The notes: generated from the sequence alone by a model not told the origin. A stretch of DNA of 63,416 nucleotides from Rhodocyclaceae bacterium (GCA_020445745.1 JAGRGB010000124.1:1-63416); one strand, 5' to 3'. Shown: positions 10,450 through 18,862, counted from the stretch's first letter. Numbers and translations are program-made.

Positions 10450-11970
10450 ATGCCGAGACACCACCCCCTCTACCTCACATCGGACTGCCTGCGCTGGTAT
10501 CGGCGCGAATCCGGACGCGTCGAGCTGGTGCAGCGCTTCGACGCCGGCGAACCTGGCGTGGCGGCCTTCAGCGCCCGCCTCGCGGCAATGTCGCGCCACG
10601 ACCAGTACTCGCTGCTGGTCGACGTCGCCGACGAAGGCTTCAACCAGGATCTCGTGCCGTCCACCCGTGGCCGCGACCGCGCCGCGATGATCGAGCGCAA
10701 GCTCGCCCAGCAGTTCTATGGATCGAGCTACAGTGCGGCGCTGTCGCTGGGGCGCGAGAAACGCGGCCGCCGCGACGAAAGACTGCTGCTGGTGGCATTG
10801 ACGCGTCCGGCCCAGATCGACCCCTGGATCAACGCCATGATCGCGGCGCGGGTACGGGTGCGCGGCGTCCACAGCGCCGCCCTGCTGCTCGACCGCATCA
10901 TGGCCCGCTCGCGGATGCCTGCGACATCCTACCTGCTGGTCAATCTTTCACCCGCCGGCATCCGCCAGACCTACTTCAGCGACGGGCGGGTACGCTTCTC
11001 CCGCCTCTCCGGCAGCCACGGCAGTCGCGTGGGCGCCAGCCTCGACGCCGCCGGCGAGGAGATCCGCAAGACGCTCGCCTATCTGAGCACGCAGCGTCTC
11101 ACCGCCAGGGGCCAGCGGCCACCGGTGGTGGCGCTGCTCGGCGCGGATCAGTTCGAACACTTCCGGCAGCACCTCGAGCAGGGGGGCGACCTCACGGTGC
11201 AGTTGGCCGAGCTGGAAAAGCTGCGGGCCAGCTACGGTGCGTCGGGCGGAGCCCACGCTCCCGGCGACAGTCTGCCGCTGTTGCTCGATGCGCTCGGCAC
11301 CGAGTTGCAGTGCGCCCAGATCGGCGGCGAAACGATACTGCGCTTCCAGAAGCTGCATCAGTTGCGCAAGGGTCTGTACCTGGTGGCGGCGGGCCTGGTC
11401 GCGATCAGTGCCGGCACCTATCTGTTCGGACTCGTCGAAGCCGGGGGCCTCCGTTCGGAGGCCCACGACCTGCAGCGTCTGGTGGGCAGCGAGGATCGCC
11501 GCTATGCGAGCCTGATGGAACGATTGCCGGCGATGCCGGCACCGATCTCCGAAATGCGAGAGTTGATCGACGCCGCGGAGCGGATCGAGACAGGGCGGGT
11601 CGCCCCGGCCACGGTCTACCGGGCGCTGTCGGCCGCCCTCGATCAGTTGCCGGAAGTACGGCTGGAGCGTCTCGAGTGGCGCAACATCGACAGTGACGAG
11701 CAGCCGCTGGACGGCAGGATCACGGTGATCGCCGAACTGGCCCTGCCCGCCCGCATGGCCGGCGACCAGCGCGGGATGGTCGAGGCCAGCGACCGCTTCG
11801 TCACCGAACTCGCACGCGTCATCACCGGCAAGGCCCGTCTGACGCGCCGGCCGGTCGCCCTCAATTCGACCGAAACCCTGCGCGTGCGCGACGACGGCCG
11901 GGACGGCTCGCCGGCACAATCGCCGCGTTTCGAGATCGAGTTCACACTGGAACAGAAGGCATCCGGATGA
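10450..11970 (+). CDS. MshI-like protein (PilM/PilN-like fusion)
   Basis: This protein (506 aa) sits where mshI lies in MSHA loci. The N-terminal 310 residues resemble a PilM/GspL actin-like cytoplasmic domain with weak motifs (YLLVNLSPAGIRQTYFSDGRVRFSRL is the clearest piece). A single membrane helix lies at about 315-335 (LYLVAAGLVAISAGTYLFGL). The periplasmic part resembles PilN/GspL. The likely job is bridging the ATPase/platform to the periplasmic alignment complex. It overlaps the next gene by 4 bp. Identity rests mainly on position and topology. Confidence 0.65.
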   Translation: MPRHHPLYLTSDCLRWYRRESGRVELVQRFDAGEPGVAAFSARLAAMSRHDQYSLLVDVADEGFNQDLVPSTRGRDRAAMIERKLAQQFYGSSYSAALSLGREKRGRRDERLLLVALTRPAQIDPWINAMIAARVRVRGVHSAALLLDRIMARSRMPATSYLLVNLSPAGIRQTYFSDGRVRFSRLSGSHGSRVGASLDAAGEEIRKTLAYLSTQRLTARGQRPPVVALLGADQFEHFRQHLEQGGDLTVQLAELEKLRASYGASGGAHAPGDSLPLLLDALGTELQCAQIGGETILRFQKLHQLRKGLYLVAAGLVAISAGTYLFGLVEAGGLRSEAHDLQRLVGSEDRRYASLMERLPAMPAPISEMRELIDAAERIETGRVAPATVYRALSAALDQLPEVRLERLEWRNIDSDEQPLDGRITVIAELALPARMAGDQRGMVEASDRFVTELARVITGKARLTRRPVALNSTETLRVRDDGRDGSPAQSPRFEIEFTLEQKASG

Positions 11971-12554
11971 TCGCAAGCGACGATCTGCCGCGTCTGAAAT
12001 GGGCGATTTCCGCCGTCGTGGTTGCGGCGGCGACGGTGGCGGCGGCCTGGTGGCACCTCGAGGATCAGCGCAAGCAGGTGCGCAGCGAACTCGACCTGGC
12101 CCAGCGCGCCTATCGCAGCGCCCATGCGCGCTACGTCGATGCCCAGCGCGACGAGGATCAGATTCGCCGGGTGATCGCTCACTTCGAGGATTTTCGCGGG
12201 CGCGGTGTGGTCGGGCCCGAAGCGCGCCTCGAATGGGTCGAGCGCGTTCGACGTGCCCGCGAGTTCGCTGCTCTCCCGCAGCTCGAGTTCGAAATCCGGC
12301 CGCGACGGCCGCTGCGGAGTTCGGATGCGCGATACCGCCTGACCGCAAGCACGATGAGCGTGCTCGGCGAACTGCCCCACGAAGGCCGTCTGCTGGATTT
12401 TCTCGAGCAGGTGTGCGAGGAGACCTCGGCACTGACCCGGGTGCGGCGATGCCGGCTGGCAAGGATGGCCGCGGAGGGCAACGGTGGGCACCTCGGATTC
12501 GAGTGCGAGATCGACTGGATCACGGTCCAGCCAGACGAGGAGAACGCGTCGTGA
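11967..12554 (+). CDS. MshJ/PilO-like inner-membrane protein
   Basis: This small bitopic protein (195 aa) has an N-terminal membrane helix at about 10-28 (LKWAISAVVVAAATVAAAWW). A charged coiled-coil segment follows at about 30-75, then a globular periplasmic domain. This is the PilO/MshJ architecture, and the gene stands in the matching place after the PilM/N-like gene. No sequence motif is diagnostic. It overlaps the previous gene (ATGA) and the next (GTGA), so it is translated as part of the operon. Confidence 0.55.
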   Translation: MIASDDLPRLKWAISAVVVAAATVAAAWWHLEDQRKQVRSELDLAQRAYRSAHARYVDAQRDEDQIRRVIAHFEDFRGRGVVGPEARLEWVERVRRAREFAALPQLEFEIRPRRPLRSSDARYRLTASTMSVLGELPHEGRLLDFLEQVCEETSALTRVRRCRLARMAAEGNGGHLGFECEIDWITVQPDEENAS

Positions 12555-12916
12555 GGTCTGCCGCAGGGCTCTGGATCGCCGTCGCGACGCTCGTGACGAC
12601 TGCTCCTGCGTGGGGCGCGGACGCGACCGTGGCGAGATTCGGGCGCCTCTTCCACTCGCCCGCGGAGCGCGTCCAGATCGACCATCCGCCGCCGCCTTCG
12701 GCACCCGTGGAGCCGCTCTCGGAGGGGCCGGTGCGCCTCGACGGCATAGTCCGGCGCAGTGACGGCCGCACCGTGATCTGGGTGGACGGCCGGGCCACCG
12801 CGGCCAGCGAAGCCCAGGCCACTTCCGGCGGCAGCGCCGCCATCGTGTCGCTGCCCAACGGTGAACGACGCAAACTGCGAGTCGGCGAATCGATCGTCCC
12901 GGAAGTCCGCAAATGA
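12551..12916 (+). CDS. MshK/PilP-like small periplasmic protein
   Basis: This is a 121-residue exported protein starting at GTG 12551, which overlaps the previous stop. It has an N-terminal signal (LWIAVATLVTTAPAWGA). The C-terminal half reads LDGIVRRSDGRTVIWVDGRA and SLPNGERRKLRVGESI, the pattern of the small beta-domain of MshK/PilP proteins, which contact the secretin. Position after the PilO-like gene supports this. The short family makes the assignment tentative. Confidence 0.5.
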   Translation: MRSAAGLWIAVATLVTTAPAWGADATVARFGRLFHSPAERVQIDHPPPPSAPVEPLSEGPVRLDGIVRRSDGRTVIWVDGRATAASEAQATSGGSAAIVSLPNGERRKLRVGESIVPEVRK

Positions 12917-14103
12917 AGCGGCAAGCCGGTTACGTGCTGCCCCTGCTGCTGATCTCGCTGTTCACCGTGACGATGCTGTGGGCGGTGGACATCCCGGACC
13001 TCGACCAGCGCATGAACCAGGCCCGCATCGACAAGACCGGGCAGGCACTGGCCGAGGCTCGCCAGGCACTGATTGCCTACGCGATGAGCTATGATCTCGA
13101 CCCGGAACACGCTGGCAATCCGCGCATCGGCCTGCTGCCGTGCCCGGACCGGAACAACGACGGCAGCAGCGATGGCGCCTGCGGTGTTCGCGACGATCTC
13201 GCCGTCGGGCGCCTGCCCTTCCGAACCATCGCGGTCCCGCAACTGCGGGACGGCGACGGCGATTGCCTGTGGTACGTGGTGGCGGGCCGTCACAAGAACA
13301 ACCCCGATTCCGACCAGGCCATGAATTGGGATACGCCGGGGCAGTTCGACATCGTCGGCTACGCGGGCACGGCGCTCACCGGCGGCGCCGGAAGCAGAGC
13401 GATCGCCGTGGTGATCGCGCCGCACCGCCCCCTGACCGGAGTCCAACGGGCAAACGACGGCCATCCCTGCCCGGGCGGCAGTGATGCCACGGCGGAAATC
13501 GCCGGCTTCGTCGAGAGCATCGCCGCAGCCACGGTGGCGACGCCGGTGACCGTCGGCGAAGGCCAGTTCACCGATCCGACCAACAACGACAGCCTGACAT
13601 GGGTCACCGTCGAGGACGTGTTCGGCCGCCTGCTGAGGTCCAACCACTTCGCCACGTTCCTGGCACAACGGACGTCGGTGGCAGCCGACGCCGTCAAACC
13701 GGTCTTCGACTCCGGCGGCAACTTCGTCGGCGGGCTGCCGGCGCCCGAAAATCCGGTCTCGTCCTCCGACGATTTGCGCCAGTCCGGCAATCTGCCCGAT
13801 GCCGGCACCTTGTCGATCGCCGGCGCCGAGGGACGCAATCACGATGACTGGCGGGAGATGTACCGCTACGTGCGCTGTGTCGATGCTTCCCCGTGTCTGA
13901 CCGTGAACGGCGCCGCCTGTCGGGGCATGCTGGCGTTCGGCGGTACTCCTGCGGGCGGCCAGACCCGACCTGGCGTGAACGTCCAGGACTACTTCGAGGA
14001 ACCCATGCTGAGCGCGCTGACATCGGTCGCCGACAGCTATTCGGCGGCCGACACATGGGATCAGGCCCGTCCCACGGAGGATTCCGCTGCATGCATCAAC
14101 TGA
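12913..14103 (+). CDS. Large minor prepilin-like protein, atypical N-terminus
   Basis: This 396-residue protein begins KRQAGYVLPLLLISLFTVTMLW, a type IV pilin-like hydrophobic helix that lacks the usual F at +1 and glutamate at +5 (proline is there). It resembles PilX/GspK-like minor components rather than a major pilin. The body contains AEARQALIAYAMSYDLD, LLPCPDRNNDG and GRLPFRTIAVPQLRDGDGDC, a layout repeated in the next gene, plus several cysteines. It probably joins the fibre tip or initiates assembly, by family analogy. It overlaps both neighbours (4 bp and 13 bp). Confidence 0.65.
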   Translation: MKRQAGYVLPLLLISLFTVTMLWAVDIPDLDQRMNQARIDKTGQALAEARQALIAYAMSYDLDPEHAGNPRIGLLPCPDRNNDGSSDGACGVRDDLAVGRLPFRTIAVPQLRDGDGDCLWYVVAGRHKNNPDSDQAMNWDTPGQFDIVGYAGTALTGGAGSRAIAVVIAPHRPLTGVQRANDGHPCPGGSDATAEIAGFVESIAAATVATPVTVGEGQFTDPTNNDSLTWVTVEDVFGRLLRSNHFATFLAQRTSVAADAVKPVFDSGGNFVGGLPAPENPVSSSDDLRQSGNLPDAGTLSIAGAEGRNHDDWREMYRYVRCVDASPCLTVNGAACRGMLAFGGTPAGGQTRPGVNVQDYFEEPMLSALTSVADSYSAADTWDQARPTEDSAACIN

Positions 14104-14792
14104 GGCCGGCAGGCGCCCGTCGCAATCGATTGCGGGCCGGCTTCACGCTGGTCGAAATGGCGATCACCTTGTTCGTGATCACGATCATCAGCGCCTTGCT
14201 GCTGGTCCCGCTGGCCGGCCGCGAGGACATTCGCACCCGACGCGAAGCAGGCACTTCGCTGGCGGAGATCCGCGACGTGCTGATCGGCTACGCGATCATC
14301 CACCGACGGCTGCCCTGTCCGACCCTGCAGACCGATCCCACGGCCAGCGACTATGGCCTGGAGGACGCCGCCTGCAACCAGAGCAGCGAAGGCTATCTGC
14401 CGTGGCGTACCCTGGGACTGCCGCAGACCGATGCCTGGGGCAACGTGCGCCGCAACGGAACGGACCCCTGGGTCGGCTACTGGCGCTATCGGGTCGACCC
14501 GGCTTTCGCCCATCCGGCCAGCCCGCCGATCGCCATCGATACCGTGGCGAACCTGGACATCGGCGTGCGCAACGCCGTCACCGGTGTAGACATGGTGGCC
14601 GACAAGATGCTGGTCGCGGTGATCTATTCGACCGGCCCGAATCACGCGGCCGACGGCGACAATGCCAGCTTCGAGGCCGGCGACGCCACCTACGGCTTCG
14701 GCGAACCGAGCACCAGCTTCGACGATCTGTTGGCCTGGGTCAGCCGTCCGCTGCTGATTTCCCGAATGGCCGCGGCGGGAGCCCTGCCGTAG
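14091..14792 (+). CDS. Class III prepilin-like protein
   Basis: This 233-residue protein has a clear prepilin signal: a basic leader then G-FTLVEMAITLFVITIISALLLVPL, with glutamate at +5. It should be cut by a prepilin peptidase, which is not encoded in this window. The body shares with the upstream protein the sequence EIRDVLIGYAI..LPCP, then GYLPWRTLGLPQTDAWG and a W-rich segment, suggesting the two arose by duplication. It starts 13 bp inside the previous gene. It is probably a minor pilin, and the last gene of the pilus operon. Confidence 0.75.
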   Translation: MHQLRPAGARRNRLRAGFTLVEMAITLFVITIISALLLVPLAGREDIRTRREAGTSLAEIRDVLIGYAIIHRRLPCPTLQTDPTASDYGLEDAACNQSSEGYLPWRTLGLPQTDAWGNVRRNGTDPWVGYWRYRVDPAFAHPASPPIAIDTVANLDIGVRNAVTGVDMVADKMLVAVIYSTGPNHAADGDNASFEAGDATYGFGEPSTSFDDLLAWVSRPLLISRMAAAGALP

Positions 14793-14825
14793 CGCTTCGT
14801 TACGATCGCGGCGGCGCAAAGCGGG

Positions 14826-14852
14826 CTGACGGAAGCGAACGGCCCCTATAAT
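14826..14852 (+). promoter_or_regulatory. Probable sigma-70 promoter of the adenylate cyclase gene
   Basis: A perfect -10 TATAAT lies at 14847-14852, 31 bp before the cyclase ATG. The best -35 match is CTGACG at 14826-14831 with a short 15-bp spacer, so the -35 part is weak. It would give the cyclase transcription independent of the pilus operon. Confidence 0.5.
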
Positions 14853-14882
14853 CCCAGGGTCTTTCCCGGACCCCGGATCCCG

Positions 14883-16211
14883 ATGCCACCGCCGAACCCG
14901 CCGGCCGCGCCGAAGCAGCCCGGATTCATCGAGCGCTTGCGCAATGCCGGCATCCTGCCCACCGACGATGAAGACACGCGCCTGTCCAAGTCGCTGCTGG
15001 TGTTCGCCACCGGCCTGGTCAGCGTCGCCTCGGCGCTGTGGCTGCTGGTGTACTGGAGCATGGGTCCGCGCTTGTCGTCGAGCCTGACCCTCAGCTTCCA
15101 GCTGCTGCTCGCGGGCAATCTGTTCATCTATCTGCGCTGGGGGCATTTCGAGTGGTTCCGGCTGACGCAGCTGGCCTTGTTCCTGTTTTTCCCCTTCGTC
15201 GCCCAATGGAGCATCGGCAACTTCATCACCGGCTCGGGCCTGATCCTGTGGGGCCTGCTGGCACCGATCGGCGCAGTATTGTGCATGGGCGCGCGGGAAT
15301 CCACGCCGTGGTTTTTCGCCTATCTGTTCCTGACCGGGCTGACCGGGGTCTTCGACTACTATCTGGCGGATTTCGCGACGACGTCGATCGAGCCGATCCC
15401 GGTGCGGATCTCGGTGGTCTTCTTCGTGCTGAATTTCGCGACCTTGTCGAGCATCGTCTTCGCGTTGCTGCGCTACTCGGTGTCGCAGAAGCGCCATGCC
15501 CAGAAACGCCTGCAACAGGCGCACACGGCGCTGGTCGAGGAGCAGGAGCGCTCCGAGCGGCTGCTGCTGAACATCCTGCCGGCTCCGGTGGCCCGCCGGC
15601 TGAAGGACAGCAACGAGACCATTGCCGATGGTTTCCCGGAAGTCACCGTGATGTTTGCCGACATCGTCAACTTCACCCGGATTGCCGGTGACATGAGCGC
15701 CGAAAGCGTGTTCCGGATGCTCAACGGCGTGTTCTCGCGCTTCGACGAACTGGCCGAGGGCCTCGGACTAGAGAAGATCAAGACCATCGGCGATGCCTAC
15801 ATGGTCGCCGGCGGGCTCAACGGCGACCCCCACGCCGCGCCGGAAGCGGTCGCGCGGCTGGCACTGGGCATGGGCGAGGCCGTCGCAGGCTTTCAGATCG
15901 AACCGCCGATCCGGCTGCGCATCGGCATCTGCACCGGTCCGGTGGTCGCCGGCGTGGTCGGACGCAAGAAGTTCATCTACGACCTCTGGGGCGACACCGT
16001 CAACATCGCCAGTCGCCTTTCCTCCGAAGGGCATCCCGGCGGAATTCTGTGCGACGCGCGCACCCGGGAACTGCTGGCTCATTCCTTCGAGTTCGCGTCC
16101 GAGACCACGCTGGTGCTCAAGGGCAAGGGCCCGTTGCGGGTCAGCCGCTTGCTCGGGCCGGCCTCGATGTCGGCAGCGTCGGCGATCTCGTCGGTGGCCG
16201 GCGCCGGGTAG
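14883..16211 (+). CDS. Membrane-bound class III adenylate cyclase
   Basis: This 442-residue protein has about six membrane helices in residues 35-205, a coiled linker (QKRLQQAHTALVEEQERSERLLLNILP), and a catalytic domain. Metal aspartates are in MFADIVNF. The purine-specifying pair is K in KIKTIGDAYM and D in YDLWGDTVNIASR, the combination of adenylate rather than guanylate cyclases. The transition-state asparagine and arginine are in VNIASR. So it should make cAMP, perhaps as input to pilus control given its position. Its last 44 codons overlap the 3' end of the opposite-strand kinase gene. Confidence 0.88.
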   Translation: MPPPNPPAAPKQPGFIERLRNAGILPTDDEDTRLSKSLLVFATGLVSVASALWLLVYWSMGPRLSSSLTLSFQLLLAGNLFIYLRWGHFEWFRLTQLALFLFFPFVAQWSIGNFITGSGLILWGLLAPIGAVLCMGARESTPWFFAYLFLTGLTGVFDYYLADFATTSIEPIPVRISVVFFVLNFATLSSIVFALLRYSVSQKRHAQKRLQQAHTALVEEQERSERLLLNILPAPVARRLKDSNETIADGFPEVTVMFADIVNFTRIAGDMSAESVFRMLNGVFSRFDELAEGLGLEKIKTIGDAYMVAGGLNGDPHAAPEAVARLALGMGEAVAGFQIEPPIRLRIGICTGPVVAGVVGRKKFIYDLWGDTVNIASRLSSEGHPGGILCDARTRELLAHSFEFASETTLVLKGKGPLRVSRLLGPASMSAASAISSVAGAG

Positions 16212-17893
16212 AGTTCCAGCACCACGGAGCCGTTCTCGTTGCGTACCAGTTCGAGCCGGTGGCCGGCCGTGTTCGCCAGCCGGCATGCCTGGTACAGACC
16301 CATGCCCAGGCCCTGCTCGGACTGCAGCGGTTGCTTCAACAGGCGACTGGTGATGGCCGGATCGATCGCCCGGCCACTGTCAGCGACGCTCAACCGCGCC
16401 CCGGCATCGAACTCGACGGTGATCGAGATGTCCGGCTCCAGGCGCCGCTTGGCGATCGCGTTCTGCACCAGGTTGTCGAGGCAACTGTCGTAGAGTTCGC
16501 GTGGCACGGTCGCGCCGGCGCCACCGGGATCGGCAATGAATCGGATCCGCAGGCCCTCGTAGCGCCCACAGGCGTCGCGCCACCATTCGGCGGCATCGAC
16601 CGCGGTCAGCGCTTCGTCACCGGGCCGGCGCAACTTTTCCAGGGTACTCTCGAGGCGCGCGGCGATCTGCGGCAACTGGCTGCGGAACAGGCGCTGCAGC
16701 GCTTCGGCGTCGGCGTTCGGGCGAGCCGCCACGAAGCACAGCGCGTTGAGGCTCTGCAGCAGGTTCTTGACGTCGTGGGTGAGGCGCGCGCCGGTCTCGT
16801 GCACGGCCTCCTCGAACGATCGCAACTGCAGTTCGCGGGTCTGGCGTTTCTCGCGATAGAACCTGGCCAGGACCAGCAGCATCAGGCCGTAGTGCCAGAC
16901 CAGGCTTTCGCCGGGCCGCCCGCGGAACACCAGCTCGACCCTCAGCCCGTCATGCTCGAAGATCTCGACATGCCTGCCATCGCGCCCGAAACTGCCGCCG
17001 ACGCCACCCGGCGAGTAGCGCCAGCGCCCCCCGACGACGCCCGGAAAGCGTTCCAGGGCGTGGAACGCGGCATCCAGGAATTCGTCGGGCTCGGCGCAGG
17101 CCAGCGCCGCGGCGGACAGATCCTGCAGCCAGGTCTCGAAGGACAGGCCGGTGGACAGCAGGCGGCGCGACAGCTGCAGGCCAAGACTGGCATGCCCCAG
17201 GCGCGGCTGCCAAGCCCATGCCAGCAACAGCAGGCCGGCGGCAACGCCGATCAGCGCAAGCGCCAGCGACTGGAAGTAAGGTGTGTTCCATACCTGCATC
17301 AGCGCCAGCGTGCCCAGCAGCGTCACGGCCAGCACCAGGAAGATCATCAGCGCCGAAATCAGGTCGATCCCGCCCAGCGTACGCGGATCGAACTCGGATT
17401 CGACCGGCAGGAACCCGATCGCGAGCGCCAGCAGGGGCAGACCCAGCTGGGTCAGCGCGGACAGCAAGGCGATGTCCGGCGACTGCAGATGCAAGGCCTC
17501 GGGCACCAGCACCAGCACCAGGAACAACACCAGTGAAGCGAGCGCGAGCATATACGGCATGCGACCAGGCAGCGACGCGGCCACGAAGGATCGCCCACCG
17601 ATCACCGCGGTCAGGGTCATCACCCACGCCGCAAGCAGGCCGGGCGACATCGCCAGCACGAAACCACTCACCACCGTGATCAGCAGGGCCAGATCGACTC
17701 CGCCGAGGCGGTGGCTGGGGCGCACGATCGGCTGCCACAGCAGGAACAGGCCGAAATGGACCAGGATCAGGTAACGCCCCACCTCGCTCGACGGATCACT
17801 GGCGAAGCCGGCGACCAACACCAGCAGCGACGCCGACAGCAAGATCTGGCGGCGCTGCACCAGGCTTGCCAGACCGCTTCGAATTCCGTTCAT
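16079..17893 (-). CDS. Membrane histidine kinase, probable partner of the NtrC-type regulator
   Basis: This 604-residue sensor kinase has a hydrophobic N-terminal half with about seven membrane helices (residues 15-230) and almost no periplasmic domain. A GAF-like segment (about 245-345) and the kinase core follow. The phosphorylated histidine is H373 in RLTHDVKN, an HDxKN H-box like PrsK-type kinases. ATPase boxes are DNLVQNA, DSGRAID and GLGMGLYQACRLA. It lies at the end of the pilus cluster, divergent from a sigma-54-driven pilin, while the only response regulator in view is at the start of the cluster. A PilS-like role is inferred. About 40 residues follow the last kinase motif and overlap the cyclase gene antisense. 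Confidence 0.85.
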   Translation of the reverse strand: MNGIRSGLASLVQRRQILLSASLLVLVAGFASDPSSEVGRYLILVHFGLFLLWQPIVRPSHRLGGVDLALLITVVSGFVLAMSPGLLAAWVMTLTAVIGGRSFVAASLPGRMPYMLALASLVLFLVLVLVPEALHLQSPDIALLSALTQLGLPLLALAIGFLPVESEFDPRTLGGIDLISALMIFLVLAVTLLGTLALMQVWNTPYFQSLALALIGVAAGLLLLAWAWQPRLGHASLGLQLSRRLLSTGLSFETWLQDLSAAALACAEPDEFLDAAFHALERFPGVVGGRWRYSPGGVGGSFGRDGRHVEIFEHDGLRVELVFRGRPGESLVWHYGLMLLVLARFYREKRQTRELQLRSFEEAVHETGARLTHDVKNLLQSLNALCFVAARPNADAEALQRLFRSQLPQIAARLESTLEKLRRPGDEALTAVDAAEWWRDACGRYEGLRIRFIADPGGAGATVPRELYDSCLDNLVQNAIAKRRLEPDISITVEFDAGARLSVADSGRAIDPAITSRLLKQPLQSEQGLGMGLYQACRLANTAGHRLELVRNENGSVVLELYPAPATDEIADAADIEAGPSKRLTRNGPLPLSTSVVSDANSKE

Positions 17894-17902
17894 CGCCCTA
17901 AC

Positions 17903-18023
17903 CCTGACGCAGGTTCGGCTTCGATTCTAGCCGGCAATGCACCCGCATTCCCGTGCCGCCTCAGGTCGCGGCCGCCGACCATGGTCAATGAATCATCCGT
18001 CACCGCGTCGACACTGCGTCAGG
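17903..18023. promoter_or_regulatory. Kinase/pilin intergenic region with a perfect 10-bp inverted pair
   Basis: CCTGACGCAG at 17903-17912 and its exact complement CTGCGTCAGG at 18014-18023 face each other about 100 bp apart, in the 291-bp gap between the divergent kinase and pilin genes. Half-site spacing of this kind is common for looping activators. The kinase promoter must also lie here, but I see no strong -35/-10 for it. Confidence 0.4.
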
Positions 18024-18038
18024 GTGCCGACGCCAATC

Positions 18039-18054
18039 TGTCGAATTCTCGACA
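18039..18054. promoter_or_regulatory. Probable activator-binding dyad upstream of the pilin
   Basis: TGTCGAATTCTCGACA is a perfect 6+4+6 inverted repeat centred about 84 bp before the predicted sigma-54 start point, the usual distance for an NtrC-type enhancer site. A further half-site TCGACA lies at 18008-18013. Confidence 0.5.
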
Positions 18055-18105
18055 CCATCGCGGCTAACAAGCATCCAGCGGCGCAGCGCGGCGCCATTTT
18101 CCTAC

Positions 18106-18120
18106 GGCACGATATTTGCA
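18106..18120 (+). promoter_or_regulatory. Sigma-54 (-24/-12) promoter of the pilin-like gene
   Basis: GGCACGATATTTGCA matches the sigma-54 consensus TGGCACG-N4-TTGCW except for the first T. GG (18106-18107) and GC (18118-18119) have the strict 10-bp spacing. Transcription should start near 18131, leaving a leader of about 54 nt before the ATG at 18185. The in-frame upstream ATG at 18125 would then be outside the transcript. Confidence 0.75.
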
Positions 18121-18184
18121 TAACATGATCATACAGTTACTCGGAGAGCCAGCCCGCGGTCTCCTTGCGGGCCAGGAGAAAAGC

Positions 18185-18829
18185 ATGAAACGAGCACAGG
18201 CAGGCTTCACGCTGGTGGAGATCGCGGTGGTTCTGGTGATCATCGGGCTGCTCCTCGGCGGCGTGCTGAAGGGGCAGGAGCTGATCAACAGCGCCAAGGT
18301 CAAGAGCCTGATCAACGATTACCGCTCGGTGTCGACAATGATCTACGCGTATCAGGACCGCTTCCGCGCCTTCCCGGGCGACGACGCCAGGGCCAACGAA
18401 CACGTCGGCCCCAACTCGGTGGCCGGGACGCCCGCCGGCGATCTCGGCAACGGCCGCATCGGCGGTGCCTGGAATTCGAGCACCACGACCGACGAATCCT
18501 ACCGGGTCTGGCTCCATCTGCGTCGCGCCAACCTGACGACCGGCTCGGTCACCGTCGGCGACGCGGCCTACCCGCCGCTCAACGCCGAGAGCGGCCGGAT
18601 CGGCGTCACCGGCTATGCGCCGCTGGCGACCCTGGCCGGATCCTTCTTCGTCTGCTCGTCGGGCATCAACGCCCGCTTCGCCCGCCAGATCGACTCGTCG
18701 ATGGATGACGGCACCACCGACACCGGCAACGTCCAGGTGGAGGACCCGGGCACGCCCGGAACGGCAATCGCCCTGACCGCGGCGAGCGAAGCCCAGTCCA
18801 CGACCTACGTGGTCTGCGTCGGCTACTGA
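18185..18829 (+). CDS. Type IV pilin-like protein, sigma-54 driven
   Basis: This 214-residue prepilin has a short leader MKRAQAG, then FTLVEIAVVLVIIGLLLGG with glutamate at +5, and a charged alpha-helical stem (GQELINSAKVKSLINDYRSVSTMIYAYQDRFRAFPGDD). The C-terminal part has two cysteines (FVCSSG, VVCVGY), likely a disulfide-bonded D-region. The start is set by AGGAGA 7 bp upstream and by the pilin leader. It is transcribed apart from the assembly operon from a sigma-54 promoter, as expected for a highly expressed major subunit. It may be the main subunit of the MSHA-like fibre, though a large pseudopilin is possible. Confidence 0.82.
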   Translation: MKRAQAGFTLVEIAVVLVIIGLLLGGVLKGQELINSAKVKSLINDYRSVSTMIYAYQDRFRAFPGDDARANEHVGPNSVAGTPAGDLGNGRIGGAWNSSTTTDESYRVWLHLRRANLTTGSVTVGDAAYPPLNAESGRIGVTGYAPLATLAGSFFVCSSGINARFARQIDSSMDDGTTDTGNVQVEDPGTPGTAIALTAASEAQSTTYVVCVGY

Positions 18830-18862
18830 CCACAGCGCGCAGGACGAGGCGCCGGCGCGCCG

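Noticed and set aside
8895-11696. 933-codon plus-strand frame across mshE, mshG and the MshI-like gene
   Set aside because: Arg/Pro/Ala-rich frame in register with third codon positions of real genes.
18125-18187. In-frame upstream ATG for the pilin-like protein
   Set aside because: It lies before the predicted transcription start, and the leader before G-FTLVE is properly short from ATG 18185, which has AGGAGA.
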